Shown here in pieces: positions 8,675-17,922 of a DNA stretch of 64,000 bases. Source of the DNA: Nocardioides albus (GTDB lineage Bacteria; Actinomycetota; Actinomycetes; Propionibacteriales; Nocardioidaceae); assembly GCF_014648255.1 (NCBI RefSeq), contig NZ_BMQT01000001.1:558001-622000 (forward strand), given 5' to 3'. A program made the position numbers and the translations under genes. Every line of letters begins with the position of its first letter. Position 1 is the stretch's first letter. The notes below the pieces were generated by a model. The model made no database searches. It worked only from the letters and a program-made list of their open reading frames with translations, and was not told the DNA's origin.

Positions 8675-9891
8675 ATTGTGGCGGCTTCCTCCACTACGTG
8701 CTCAGTGACCTTCGGGTCGTGGCCACGTGGGGCCTTCACGAGCAGGTACGCCGCGACCGCAGCCCCCAGGGCCAGCGCGATCGCCGCCGAGGCGTAGGCG
8801 GCGTGGTAGCCGACGGTCGCAACCAGACCGGCGGCGATCAAGGTGCCGAGGAAGCCGCCGGCCTGCTGGGTGGTCGTCGTCAGGCCCGAGCCGATCCCGG
8901 AGAGCTCGGGGGCCAGCGCGCCCATCACCAGCGCCGTCGCCTGCGGCATCGCGATCCCGAAGCCGAGACCCATCACGACCGTGCCGGGGAGGACGTCGAG
9001 GACGAAGCTGCCCGAGTCGGGGATGCGGACGAGGTAGAGCATGCCTGCGGCGAAGCCGAGCACGCCGACCAGCATGACGCGCTCCGAACCGAACCGACCC
9101 GCCAGCGCCGCACTGAACCCGAGGGACGCGACGGCGATCACCGCGCTGACCGGAAGGAAGGCCAGGCCGGTTGTGAGCGCGCCGAAGCCGAGGATGTCTT
9201 GGAGGTAGAGCGTGGTGACGAACTGGAAGGTGAAGCCACCGAAGGTCAGGCTCAGCAGGAGCAGGTTGCCGAGCACGAACCGGTGCTCGGCGAACAGGGC
9301 GCGCGGGAGCAGGCCACCCTTGGCACCGGTTGGCGGCGTACCCGCCACCGCGCGGAGCGCGACCACCAACGCGATGATGCCGATCGGAAGGTTGATCAGG
9401 AAGGCCCAGCGCCAGGATGCGACCTCGGTGAGCAGACCGCCCAGGACCGTACCCACCGACGCACCGACGGAGCCGATGAAGGCGAGCACCGCGAAGGCGC
9501 GGAGCCGCTCGCGGGGCTCGGCGTAGAGACCGGCGATCATGCCGAGCACCACGGCCGAGGCGATGCCGCCGCCGAGACCTTGGACGAACCGCGCGAGGAC
9601 CAGCGAGGCCGGGTCCCAGGCGAGGCCGCACCATGCCGAGGCGAGGGTGAAGATGCTCAGCCCGGTGAGGAAGACCGGGCGGGTGCCGAAGACGTCACCG
9701 GCCCGGCCTGCGGGGAGCAGGACGAGCGCGAAGGCGAGCAGGAACCCGTTGACGACCCATGCCAGCGAGGTATCGCCGAAGCCGAGGTCGTCACGGATTG
9801 CAGGAAGGGCGACGGTCACGACCGTGCCGTCGAGGATCACCATCAGCTGAGTGGCTGCGAGGGTCGCGAGCGCGACTGTCTTGGTCGTCAT
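8671..9891 (-). CDS. MFS drug-efflux-type transporter (DHA2-like)
   Basis: About 406 aa with 12 predicted TM helices. The motif [17 protein letters not shown] in TM1 is the DHA2 signature (compare EmrB/QacA D-x-T-V-V), and [14 protein letters not shown] is the MFS loop 2-3 motif. Start chosen at ATG 9891 (MTTKTVALA): it lies 7 nt after a TATGGT -10 box and a 17-nt-spaced TTGTTT -35 box, suggesting a leaderless transcript. In-frame alternatives at 9903 (ATG) and 9927 (TTG) fall inside the promoter. A perfect palindrome covers the -35/spacer, so repression by the MarR protein upstream is likely. Substrate unknown. Confidence 0.88.
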   Translation of the reverse strand: MTTKTVALATLAATQLMVILDGTVVTVALPAIRDDLGFGDTSLAWVVNGFLLAFALVLLPAGRAGDVFGTRPVFLTGLSIFTLASAWCGLAWDPASLVLARFVQGLGGGIASAVVLGMIAGLYAEPRERLRAFAVLAFIGSVGASVGTVLGGLLTEVASWRWAFLINLPIGIIALVVALRAVAGTPPTGAKGGLLPRALFAEHRFVLGNLLLLSLTFGGFTFQFVTTLYLQDILGFGALTTGLAFLPVSAVIAVASLGFSAALAGRFGSERVMLVGVLGFAAGMLYLVRIPDSGSFVLDVLPGTVVMGLGFGIAMPQATALVMGALAPELSGIGSGLTTTTQQAGGFLGTLIAAGLVATVGYHAAYASAAIALALGAAVAAYLLVKAPRGHDPKVTEHVVEEAATI

Positions 9892-9931
9892 AGATACGAC
9901 CATAGAAGATTGTTTGTTATGAAACAATCTT
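9892..9931 (-). promoter_or_regulatory. promoter with MarR-type operator for the MFS pump
   Basis: A perfect inverted repeat, AAGATTGTTT (9906-9915) and AAACAATCTT (9922-9931) around a 6-nt spacer. On the minus strand it contains the -35 (TTGTTT, 9927-9922) and the spacer of a promoter whose -10 is TATGGT (9904-9899), 7 nt from the ATG. Repressor binding here would block RNA polymerase. Confidence 0.75.
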
Positions 9932-9961
9932 TTTCGGGATATTCAGTTATGGATCTATTTC

Positions 9962-10435
9962 TCAGCGCGCCGAGGCAGGAGCACGGCGTCGCAGCGTCAT
10001 CGTGTGCGACGGTGTCGCCCAGGGCCCCTCGACCAGGCGCTGGAGCGCCTCGACGAACGCCTCGCCCTCGCTCGGCGCCAGACCCTCGAGCGCCTTGGCC
10101 ACGGTCGCGTTGTAGGTCTTCGAGGCCTCCTCGAGGGCTTCCTCCCCGGCCCGGGTCAGCGCGACGATGCGCGCGCGGCGATCGGTGTCCGAGACCCGCC
10201 GCTCGGCGAGACCGCGGCGCTCGAGGTTGTCGAGCGTGGTGACCATGGTGGTCTTGTCGAGCATCGCCATCTCAGCCACAGCGTTCTGGGTGTACGTCCC
10301 CTCGGCCGCCTTCAGCAGCACGCAGTACTCCCGCACCGACAGCCCCACGCCGGCGAGCGCATCGCCGAACTGGGCCGCGAAGGCATGAGCAGACTGATTG
10401 AGCAGGAACAACAGGTCGATGCGCGGTCCGGTCAT
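9962..10435 (-). CDS. MarR family transcriptional regulator
   Basis: 157-aa winged-helix regulator. The recognition region is [27 protein letters not shown], with the wing [14 protein letters not shown] containing the conserved D-x-R-x-x. Flanking helices provide the dimer interface. It lies directly upstream of, and co-oriented with, the MFS pump, with a perfect palindrome between them. A degenerate copy of the same operator overlaps its own promoter, implying autoregulation. Ligand unknown; phenolic or antibiotic-like inducers are usual for the family. Confidence 0.92.
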   Translation of the reverse strand: MTGPRIDLLFLLNQSAHAFAAQFGDALAGVGLSVREYCVLLKAAEGTYTQNAVAEMAMLDKTTMVTTLDNLERRGLAERRVSDTDRRARIVALTRAGEEALEEASKTYNATVAKALEGLAPSEGEAFVEALQRLVEGPWATPSHTMTLRRRAPASAR

Positions 10436-10474
10436 GAATAGATCCTAGCGAATCATCCCATACCAAACTATCTC
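10436..10474 (-). promoter_or_regulatory. marR promoter with degenerate operator copy
   Basis: On the minus strand: TAGTTT (10470-10465), 17-nt spacer, TAGGAT (10447-10442), 6 nt, then the marR ATG at 10435. Positions 10449-10474 align with the pump operator at about 16 of 26 bases in the same register. This is the same leaderless architecture as the pump promoter. Confidence 0.55.
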
Positions 10475-10499
10475 TCAGCCAACTATCCCGTCCCCACTC

Positions 10500-10615
10500 G
10501 CCGAGACGTCGAAATCTGACGTCGAGAAGTCAGTTTCTGACGTCGAGAAGTCAGTTCTCCTGACCTCTCGACGTCAAAAATCGACGTTTCGGCGTCAAGA
10601 ACTGACGCTTCGGCG
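10500..10615. repeat. intergenic hairpin repeat, GACGTCGAGAAGTCAG units
   Basis: Two direct units TGACGTCGAGAAGTCAG are followed by an inverted unit. Arms 10539-10554 and 10560-10575 pair over 16 bases with one mismatch around a 5-nt loop; further CGACGT..TTCGGCG segments follow. Lies between the glutathione peroxidase stop and the marR promoter; probably related to the repeats at 1285 and 62191. Confidence 0.65.
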
Positions 10616-10616
10616 G

Positions 10617-11150
10617 TTAGAGGTACTGGGCGAGGTCGGACTGGATCTCTTCCGGCGTCACCGGGGGCTCGTAGCGCTTGAGAACCTCGCCGTCGCGGCC
10701 GATGAGGAACTTGGTGAAGTTCCACTTGATGTCTCCGGGCTCGGTCGCCGGGCTGATGTCCTTCACCGCCTCGTAGAACTGGCCCAGGTGCGGGCCCCAG
10801 TCACCGGGTGCCTCGGCGCGCAGGAACTCGTAGACAGGTGTGGAGCTCTCCCCGTTGACGTCGACCTTGGCCAGGACCGGGAACGTGACGTCGTACGTGG
10901 TCTTGCAGAACTCCTGGATCTCGTCGTCGCTGCCGGGCTCCTGACCCAGGAACTGGTTGGTCGGGAACCCGATGACCTCGACGCCGGAGTCCTTGGTGGC
11001 CCGGTAGAGCGCCTCCAGGCCTTCGTACTGGGACGTCAGGCCGCACTTGCTCGCCACGTTGACGATCAGCAGCAGCTTGCCCTGGTAGTCCCCGAGCCGG
11101 ACGGTGCTGCCGTCGGCGGCCGTCGCTTCGAAGTCGTGCGTGGTGGTCAC
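10617..11150 (-). CDS. glutathione peroxidase-family thiol peroxidase
   Basis: 177-aa cytoplasmic peroxidase. The peroxidatic cysteine is Cys36 in NVASKCGLTSQY (cysteine, not selenocysteine), with Gln70 in TNQFLGQEPG and the Trp of WNFTKFLIG completing the tetrad. Cys82 in EFCKTTYDVTFP is the usual resolving cysteine, so electrons probably come from thioredoxin or mycothiol rather than glutathione, which actinobacteria lack. The start is GTG 11150, preceded by GAGGAG; the frame remains open farther upstream but lacks homology there. Followed by a hairpin repeat. Confidence 0.93.
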   Translation of the reverse strand: MTTTHDFEATAADGSTVRLGDYQGKLLLIVNVASKCGLTSQYEGLEALYRATKDSGVEVIGFPTNQFLGQEPGSDDEIQEFCKTTYDVTFPVLAKVDVNGESSTPVYEFLRAEAPGDWGPHLGQFYEAVKDISPATEPGDIKWNFTKFLIGRDGEVLKRYEPPVTPEEIQSDLAQYL

Positions 11151-11236
11151 AGGTCTCTCCTCGGATCTCAGGTGTCGGGGTCTGGACGCAGAGGCACCCC
11201 GAGCTCTTCGAGACGACAACCCTGCTCGCTGCGAGG

Positions 11237-11539
11237 TTATGCCCCGCGTCGCTGCGGGACGGACGCGGCCTCCGCGGCCAGACGACGATCCCTGGCGACC
11301 GTCATGATCGCGGCCGACATCCACTCGAGCGCCTCGGGCATCTCGTAGGCGATCTCCTCGAGCAGCGTCGGCATGTCGTGCCGGCCCACCGAGAGCAGCA
11401 TCTCGCTCAGCGAGCCGTCGGGCGCGGTGACCATGAACCGGAACTCGATCGCCTCCGGAGTCACCGTCGCCGCACACCGGCCGGTCTCGAACGCCCACGG
11501 CGCGCGGCGGACATCGCCTTGGGTGCCGGGAGTCGTCAT
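11237..11539 (-). CDS. hypothetical protein, small acidic/soluble
   Basis: 100 aa, no family recognised. The N-terminal half looks like short beta strands (TVTPEAIEFRFMVTAPDG), the C-terminal half is helical and ends in a basic tail. No signal peptide or TM segment. It is encoded 86 bp upstream of glutathione peroxidase on the same strand and may be co-transcribed. The codon bias matches its neighbours, supporting a real gene. Confidence 0.55.
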   Translation of the reverse strand: MTTPGTQGDVRRAPWAFETGRCAATVTPEAIEFRFMVTAPDGSLSEMLLSVGRHDMPTLLEEIAYEMPEALEWMSAAIMTVARDRRLAAEAASVPQRRGA

Positions 11540-11724
11540 GACCGGGCATCATATTGAAACTGCCACCCTCACCGCATCTCTTTCGCGGTGCGAATCCTCC
11601 GTCGAACAGTGATTCGAATCTCGTCGCCAGACACGCCACCCCAACGCGCCGACAGCAACCCACGGACCGGTACGTTCGTCCGCGGTCATTCGGCGGGGAG
11701 CACTGGAGAGGGACACAACTTCAC

Positions 11725-12549
11725 ATGATGGGCGGGCATCACGCAGCCTCAGGCGCGGCCGCGTGGATCGCAGTGACATCGTCAGCACCGATCGCTCTCG
11801 GGTGGTATCCGGGCGTCTCGGACATCGGCGTGATGACCGGCACCCTGGTGTGCGCCGGCGCCGCGCTGCTTCCGGACGCGGATCACCACAACGGCACGAT
11901 CGCTCATTCGCTGCCGCCGGTCTCCGAGGGCTTGACCAAGATCGTCGGAAAGGTCTCCGGCGGCCACCGCAACGGCACCCATTCGATCCTCGGTGTGCTC
12001 GCCTTCACCGGCCTCGCCTGGGGCGCGGGGAAGCTCTCGCTCGAGACCGAGACCTTCGGCAGCGTCCTGATCGGTCCGGGCATCATGTGCGTCCTGCTGG
12101 TGGCCTTCGCCATGGATGCCCTGAAGCTCACCCGCAAGGGCGTCCACTGGCCGTGGATCCCGGCGGTGGCCCTGGCGGCGGTGATCGCCATCTTCGCGCC
12201 CGAGGAATGGTGGTGGATGCCGTTCTCCGTCGCCCTCGGCTGCGTCGTGCACCTGCTCGGTGACTTCGTGACCACGATGGGGATCCCGGTGTTCTGGCCG
12301 ATCGCACCCAAGCCACCGAAGTGGGTCCGGCGCAACAAGTGGCTCCCGTTCGACAACATGTGGACGCGGGGCGGCCACTTCGCCCTCCCGATCCTCGGTG
12401 ATGCGGGCTCCATCCGCGAGTGGGTCGTGATGACCCCGATCAGCCTCTACGCCGTCGTCGGCTTCGGTTGGGCGATGCTGAGCCAGATGGGCTTCGACGT
12501 CGACAGCCGCTGGGACGTACTGGTCTCGAACCTCAGCGCGCTCGTCTGA
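11725..12549 (+). CDS. DUF457/YdjM-type membrane-bound metal-dependent hydrolase
   Basis: 274 aa. The family motifs are present: MGGHHAASG at the N-terminus, LLPDADHHNGTIAH and SGGHRNGTHSILG, a histidine/aspartate-rich set expected to bind metal at the membrane, followed by several TM helices and GCVVHLLGDFVTT. Related to the LexA-regulated YdjM group; substrate unknown. Start at ATG 11725 with GGAGAGGGA upstream; the frame is open to 11554 but lacks family residues there. Convergent with the NIT-kinase gene, overlapping its 3' end by 17 bp. The 185-bp upstream gap shows no recognised site. Confidence 0.82.
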   Translation: MMGGHHAASGAAAWIAVTSSAPIALGWYPGVSDIGVMTGTLVCAGAALLPDADHHNGTIAHSLPPVSEGLTKIVGKVSGGHRNGTHSILGVLAFTGLAWGAGKLSLETETFGSVLIGPGIMCVLLVAFAMDALKLTRKGVHWPWIPAVALAAVIAIFAPEEWWWMPFSVALGCVVHLLGDFVTTMGIPVFWPIAPKPPKWVRRNKWLPFDNMWTRGGHFALPILGDAGSIREWVVMTPISLYAVVGFGWAMLSQMGFDVDSRWDVLVSNLSALV

Positions 12550-14626
12550 GCGACTGCCGCCACGACTTCTCGCCGCTCGCGGCTGCGACGGACCGTCGAC
12601 GGCCGCGAAGCGGGCGCCCGAGGAAGATGCCTGCCAGGAGCCCGAACGCCGCGAGCAGGGCGACCACGGCCAGCAGGCCGCTCAGGACGACCTTGGTCTG
12701 GACATCCCGGTGCTCCTCGCCGACATCGTCCGCGACGATCAGCGTCATCGACACGATCGTGTCCTTGAGGAGCTGGATGAACCGGTTCATGTCCTCGGAC
12801 CAGATCTGTGCGGCCGGCCTGCCCGGGCCTTGCCTCTCCAGGTCCGGGATCACCTGCTCGAGCGAGCCGTCGTTGATGGCCCGGACCACGGCGTTCTGGG
12901 ACACCACGCCGCGGGAGCCGTCAGCGAAGGTGCCGTCCGAGATCTTGTCCAACGCCTCCTGGGTCGCCTTCGGGGCATCGGCATAGAAGGAGCGGGAGGT
13001 GAGCTGCCACGACGTACGCGCCTCGCTCATCGCCTTCATCGACTCCTCGTCGAGCTGGCCCGTCATCAGCGCCGGCACCATGATCGCGCGCTCGACCCCC
13101 AAGGACTCGGCGGCCGACCTGACGTACTTGAGGTTGGCGACCTGCTTGTAGATCTTCTCGTTGCGGATGTTGGGCATCTCGGCCGCGAAGTCGAGCAGCT
13201 CGTAGGCGGTGTCGGTGTAGGCGGCGACGGCGGCCTCCGTGCTCGCCTTGTCGCCGTCCTCGAGATCCTTGCGGTAGGCGTCGATGCCCTCGAGGACGGT
13301 GTAGGTGCGCTCGACCCGCTCCCGCAGGCTCGGGGTCTCGGCGAGATCGATCTTGGTGATGTCGTCGTGCCACGCCTCGATCGAGTCGTCGGTCACCTGT
13401 CGATAGGCCTGCCGGACCGCGTCCGGGACCTGGTCCGAGCTCAACGCGTCACGCTCGAAGATGAGATCCATCCCGAGCTCGTAGCTCTCCGGGAGCGCGC
13501 CCGCGATCGTCATCGCCTCGGTGGAGACACCTCGCTCCTCGAGCGCGTCGGCGAAGACCAACCCGCCCACCACCATCGCGATCACCACCGGCACCAGAAG
13601 CGCGCCGAGCACCCGGGTGCGCAGCACGCCCGGCTTCGGGGCCGCATGAGACCGAGGCGTACGCTGCGCCGACTCCACCACTCCCGCGACGGCTGTCGCC
13701 GATGACGGCGCGGGAGCCGAGAGTGCCTTCGGGGCGGCGATCGCGGCGGGCTTCGGGGACGAGGGCAGCTCCCGGCCACCGGGGATGGCCGCAGGTATGA
13801 CCCCGGGCCGGCGCGCGAAGGCGACGACCTCACCGGCCGTGGGTCGCCGAGACGGGTCCTTGTCCATCATGGCCGCCACGAACTCGTCGACGTGAGCAGG
13901 CACGTCGACCACGTCGTTGACGTGCGGGACCGGCGCCGTCACGTGCTGGTAGATCATCGAGACCGGCTCGGAGCCGGCGTAGGGAGCGCGACCGGTCAAC
14001 AGCTCGAAGTACACGCAGCCGAGCGCGTAGATGTCGCTCGACGGTCCGACCACGGTGTCGGCGGCCTGCTCGGGCGAGATGTAGGGCAGGCTCCCCATCA
14101 CGTGGCGGGTCGAGGTGAGCCGCTCGGCCTGGTGGCTGGCCAGCTGGGCGATGCCGAAGTCGAGCACCCGGATCCGGCCGTCGCCGTCGTAGACCAGGTT
14201 GGACGGCTTGATGTCGCGGTGGATGATCCCCGAGGCGTGGACCGCGGTGAGCGTACGCGCGACCTGGACCACGGCCTCGCTCGCCTCCTCGACGGTGAAC
14301 CGCCCCTGCTTCTCGAGCCGATCGGCCAGCGTCGGACCGGGAAGCAGCTCCATGACCAGGTAGACGATGCTGCCGTACTCGGTCTCCTCGACCCCGACGT
14401 CGTGCACCTGCACCGTGCCCGGGTGGCTGGCCGCCGTCGTCGAGAGCGCCTCACGCCGGAATCGCTCGGTCACCTTCGGGTCGGCAGAGATCTCGACGAT
14501 CTTCACGGCCACCCAGCGCTCGAGCCTGATGTCGGCGGCCTGCCAGACCTCGCCCATCCCGCCGCGGCCAAGCAGGCGGTGCAGGCGGTATCGGCCTGCG
14601 ATCGGGGGGCGCGTTCGCATGCGCAT
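12533..14626 (-). CDS. Ser/Thr protein kinase with extracytoplasmic NIT-type sensor domain
   Basis: 697 aa. Residues 11-270 form an intact Hanks-type kinase: glycine loop LGRGGMGEVW, Lys42 in VAVK, HRDIKPSN (136-143), DFG (156-158) and SPEQ. A Pro/Ala linker (280-335) leads to a TM helix (338-359), then a helical outer domain (about 370-645) matching NIT (nitrate/nitrite sensing) domains, including FERDAL at 390-395. A second TM (about 651-676) and a basic cytoplasmic tail end the protein. Starts with ATG 14626 (or 14620). A degraded paralogue lies 76 bp upstream. NIT domains are best known from histidine kinases; the nitrate ligand is inferred from the family. Confidence 0.85.
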   Translation of the reverse strand: MRMRTRPPIAGRYRLHRLLGRGGMGEVWQAADIRLERWVAVKIVEISADPKVTERFRREALSTTAASHPGTVQVHDVGVEETEYGSIVYLVMELLPGPTLADRLEKQGRFTVEEASEAVVQVARTLTAVHASGIIHRDIKPSNLVYDGDGRIRVLDFGIAQLASHQAERLTSTRHVMGSLPYISPEQAADTVVGPSSDIYALGCVYFELLTGRAPYAGSEPVSMIYQHVTAPVPHVNDVVDVPAHVDEFVAAMMDKDPSRRPTAGEVVAFARRPGVIPAAIPGGRELPSSPKPAAIAAPKALSAPAPSSATAVAGVVESAQRTPRSHAAPKPGVLRTRVLGALLVPVVIAMVVGGLVFADALEERGVSTEAMTIAGALPESYELGMDLIFERDALSSDQVPDAVRQAYRQVTDDSIEAWHDDITKIDLAETPSLRERVERTYTVLEGIDAYRKDLEDGDKASTEAAVAAYTDTAYELLDFAAEMPNIRNEKIYKQVANLKYVRSAAESLGVERAIMVPALMTGQLDEESMKAMSEARTSWQLTSRSFYADAPKATQEALDKISDGTFADGSRGVVSQNAVVRAINDGSLEQVIPDLERQGPGRPAAQIWSEDMNRFIQLLKDTIVSMTLIVADDVGEEHRDVQTKVVLSGLLAVVALLAAFGLLAGIFLGRPLRGRRRSVAAASGEKSWRQSLRRAR

Positions 14627-14702
14627 ATGTTGTCGGACTCACACCCCGTGCGTCTTGTGTACGCACCGATGGAACCCGCCGATCTTTGCTGTCGTCTTCG
14701 GT

Positions 14703-16316
14703 TTACGCGTCAACCGCTCGCCTTCGTACGTAAAGCAGGGCGACCCCGACCACCGCGAACACGGCCAACGTGATGCCGGTGAAGACACCCCAGGCGATCG
14801 TCTGGTTCTGAGCGTCACTGTGCTCGCGCTCGACGCCCTCAGCGAGCCGCCGAGCGGTGTCGACGACCACGCTCTTGAGATCCTGGACGTAGCGGGCCGC
14901 ATCGGCCAGCCAGAGCTGGTCCACAGGCCTGCCGTCCGCGGTCGCCTCCAGCTGCCTCACGACGTCCTCGACGTCACGGGCGTTGAGCACTCGGATCACG
15001 GCGCGCTGGGACGAGACCGCGTAGGAGCCGAACTCGAACGACCGGCCCGAGATCCGATCGAGCGTCTGCCGCATCCCGGGGTCGGCGCGCGCGTAGATCG
15101 ACGCCGAATGGGTCGCCCAGGAGTCCTGGGCGGCGCTGAGATCGGCGATCCCCTGGTCACTGATCCGCCCGTTTCGCAAGGCGTTCGCCATGATCCTCCG
15201 CTCGAGTCCGAGCACCTCCGAGACCGAGCCGATCAGCTCCAGGTTCCGCGTCTGCTTCGCCAGCTCGTCGTCCTGGAACGAAGGCAGCTCGGCGGCGAGG
15301 TCGAAGAGCCCGTTGACCGCGTGCGTGTAGATCTCGACGGCTACCACCTTGCCGGACCTGTCCCCGGCCCGCGCGGCCGCACGGATGTCGGAGAGCCGCT
15401 CGAGGGCAGCCGCCGACCTCTCCAGACGCCGCTGCAGACCCGGATCATCCGCGGTGTCCAGCGCCTCCACCTCGTCGGCCCAGGCCTCGATGGATCTGTC
15501 GGTGATCTGGAGGAGGTCCTCGGTCAGTGCCGCATCGGTCCGCAGAGCATCGCGCTCGATCGAGAGGTCGAAGGCGAGCTGAAAGCTGGTCGGCAAGATG
15601 TTCGCGAGCGGCTCAGCGTTCCCTACGTTCGACATCGTGTCGCCGGCCCGGAGCGTGCTCCAGCAGCCGAAGACCAGCCCCGGCAGAAGCAGGACCATGA
15701 GCACACCCAGGACGGTCGACGTGATCCGGGCGCGGCGCGCGTTCGCTCCGGGCTGCCGGACGATCTTCTTCGGCGGGGCGGTGAGTCCGCTCTCCAGCAC
15801 GGTCACGACCTCGTCCGCCCGCGGTCGCTCGGCCGGGTCCGCGGCGATCATCGCGGTGACGATGCCGTCGATCTGACCGGGCACCGTCACCACCGAGCCG
15901 ATCCGCTCCGGCTCGGTCCCTGCGTACGGAGGACGTCCCGCAAGGAGCTCGAAGAACACCGCGCCCAGCGAGTAGATGTCGCTGGCGGGGCCGACTCGCT
16001 GCCGCTCGATCTGCTCGGGAGCCAGGTAGGGAAGGCTCTCCCCCGGACGCGGCGCCGGCGCGCCGATCAGCATGGCCGTGCCGTCCTCCCCGAACCCGAT
16101 GGTGGCCGGCCGGATGTCGCCGTGCACCTGCCCGGCGGCGTGGCCGCCGGCGAGGATGCGCGCGATCTGCCCGACGATGGCAGAGGCCTCACCGGGCTGA
16201 AGTCGATGTTCCTGGACAAGCCGGCCGGCAAGACTCCGACCGTCCAGAGCAGGTCCGCCCTGTCCGGTCAGATGGGTCATATGCTGGCGACCGGCACGTG
16301 GGGGACGGATCCGCAT
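14703..16316 (-). CDS. membrane pseudokinase with NIT-type sensor domain
   Basis: 537 aa. Only a C-lobe-like kinase remnant is present (about 30-180). There is no glycine loop or VAIK lysine. The catalytic loop reads HGDIRP (65-70: HRD Arg to Gly, Lys to Arg). The DFG aspartate is replaced (LIGA, 83-86). APEQ and DIYSLGAVFFELLAGRPPYAG are kept. A TM (about 199-219), an outer NIT-like helical domain with IERDAL (253-258) and a second TM (about 505-527) follow. The NIT half is clearly paralogous to that of the downstream kinase. ATG 16316 or 16280 may be the start. A signalling partner or decoy role is inferred. Confidence 0.82.
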   Translation of the reverse strand: MRIRPPRAGRQHMTHLTGQGGPALDGRSLAGRLVQEHRLQPGEASAIVGQIARILAGGHAAGQVHGDIRPATIGFGEDGTAMLIGAPAPRPGESLPYLAPEQIERQRVGPASDIYSLGAVFFELLAGRPPYAGTEPERIGSVVTVPGQIDGIVTAMIAADPAERPRADEVVTVLESGLTAPPKKIVRQPGANARRARITSTVLGVLMVLLLPGLVFGCWSTLRAGDTMSNVGNAEPLANILPTSFQLAFDLSIERDALRTDAALTEDLLQITDRSIEAWADEVEALDTADDPGLQRRLERSAAALERLSDIRAAARAGDRSGKVVAVEIYTHAVNGLFDLAAELPSFQDDELAKQTRNLELIGSVSEVLGLERRIMANALRNGRISDQGIADLSAAQDSWATHSASIYARADPGMRQTLDRISGRSFEFGSYAVSSQRAVIRVLNARDVEDVVRQLEATADGRPVDQLWLADAARYVQDLKSVVVDTARRLAEGVEREHSDAQNQTIAWGVFTGITLAVFAVVGVALLYVRRRAVDA

Positions 16317-16409
16317 GGGCCCATAGTCCCTGGTGAGCAGCCCTTCGGGACCGGTCGCAGCCGAGAGTTTTCCTGGGCGTGGCCAAGAGTTCGATTCGCA
16401 CCCGAGGGG

Positions 16410-17882
16410 CTAGCCCGGTCGGAGCCTGATCCCGTACTGCTGCACCTTGCGGTAGACGGTGGCGCGCGACATCCCGAGCTCCGTGGCCGCTTCCTGCATG
16501 GTGATCCCCCGACGGGTCAGGACGCGGACGATCTCACCGCGCTCGAAGGCGTCGATGCGGGACAGCGGACGCCTGGTGTCGGAGAGGACGTCAGCGGGAA
16601 GGTGACGCAGGTCGACCTGGTCTCCGGCGCTCACGGCCCGCTGGACGACATGGACGAGCTCGGTGACGTTGCCCGGCCAGCCATGGTCGTGCAGGGCCCG
16701 CTCCGCGGCCGGGGTCAGCGCGATCTCCCTGCCCCGCACCCGCAGGCCGACCCGTTGCGCCAGCGGGAGCACGTCCTCCGGCCGCTCCCGCAGCGGCGGC
16801 ACCTCGACCACCGTGTCGACGAGATCCGTCAGGGCCGCGGGGACGCCCTCGAAGGTGTCGGCGGTCACCGCGAACGGCACTCCTGCGACCGCCCCGGGCG
16901 TCGCCTCGACCAGGAGAGCGTGCAGCCGCTCCGCCACCCAGGCCGGGAGCATGTTCACGTCGCGTACGACCACCGCGGTGTCCTGCTTGGCGAGCTCCGG
17001 CGTCCACAGCGACAGCCAGGCCTCGGCATCGGCAGGATCCGGGGCGGACGCCGCCAGGATCCGGTCACGCGGCCGCAGGTCGCGGAAGGCCTGAGCGACC
17101 AGGGTCGTACGCCCCACCCCAGGCTCTCCCACCACGGCGACCCGCCGGCCGACGGCGAGCGCGTCGCGCACCTTCCCCAGCGCCTCGCACCAGACGGTGG
17201 AGAGGTCGCGGAGGGTGCCTGCGCCCGGTTCCAGCCGGGGCGCCTCGACCCGGAAAACCTCGCCGCGGGGAGCCGGCCGCGGAAACCTGCCGCGGGCACG
17301 CGCGACCATGAGCGACGCGGTGTTGCTCGCGGCCGACTGGGCCAGGGCCAGCAGCAGCTCGTGGGACGACTCCGACCAGGTGGTCAGATTCACGCTGCCC
17401 TCCAGGCGGCCGCTGATCGGGTCGATCACAGGGGCGGCCGCGCAGGTGTAGCTGCACAGCGAGAGCGAGTAGTGCTCGTCGGCCCGGACCACGGTCGGGG
17501 TCCGGTCGGCCAGCGCGAGGCCGAGCCCGTTGGTGCCGGCCGCGCGCTCGTTGTAGCTGAACCCCGGAGCCAGGTGCACCGCGTCGAGGTCGCGGAGCAG
17601 CTGCTGGTCACCGCTGAGGCGGTTGAGCACCAGACCCACGGGGTCGGTGAGCATCAGGCTGACCGGTTCTCCGACGAGGGTCCGATGGAGGTCGTGGAGC
17701 ACCTCCTGCCCGCACTGGAAGAAGAGCGACTCCTTGTCATAGGCACCGGAGAAGACCGGGTCGACCTCCTCGACGGAGACCCCGTACTCCTGGCTCCGCT
17801 GCCAGGACGCCCGGACACGAGGCGCCAGCGCCGTCGCATCGACGGCCCCGGTGCGCTGCGCGATCGGATGGCGACCTGTCAT
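16410..17882 (-). CDS. GAF/AAA/Fis-type transcriptional activator, AcoR/MimR-like
   Basis: 490 aa. N-terminal helix and GAF-like sensory region (about 20-190), a reduced AAA+ domain with Walker A GEPGVGRTT and the terminal PPLRERPEDV segment, and a Fis-type helix-turn-helix (about 450-485, MQEAATELGMSRATVYRKV). The sigma-54-contacting GAFTGA loop is absent, as in actinobacterial relatives that work with sigma-70-type polymerase. Such proteins activate acetoin, propane or phenol catabolic operons. It is divergent from the amidohydrolase operon, with a double palindrome in the 153-bp gap. Confidence 0.87.
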   Translation of the reverse strand: MTGRHPIAQRTGAVDATALAPRVRASWQRSQEYGVSVEEVDPVFSGAYDKESLFFQCGQEVLHDLHRTLVGEPVSLMLTDPVGLVLNRLSGDQQLLRDLDAVHLAPGFSYNERAAGTNGLGLALADRTPTVVRADEHYSLSLCSYTCAAAPVIDPISGRLEGSVNLTTWSESSHELLLALAQSAASNTASLMVARARGRFPRPAPRGEVFRVEAPRLEPGAGTLRDLSTVWCEALGKVRDALAVGRRVAVVGEPGVGRTTLVAQAFRDLRPRDRILAASAPDPADAEAWLSLWTPELAKQDTAVVVRDVNMLPAWVAERLHALLVEATPGAVAGVPFAVTADTFEGVPAALTDLVDTVVEVPPLRERPEDVLPLAQRVGLRVRGREIALTPAAERALHDHGWPGNVTELVHVVQRAVSAGDQVDLRHLPADVLSDTRRPLSRIDAFERGEIVRVLTRRGITMQEAATELGMSRATVYRKVQQYGIRLRPG

Positions 17883-17922
17883 GTGATCGACGTTACATCC
17901 GTTGGTGGCCGACGGCAGCCGA

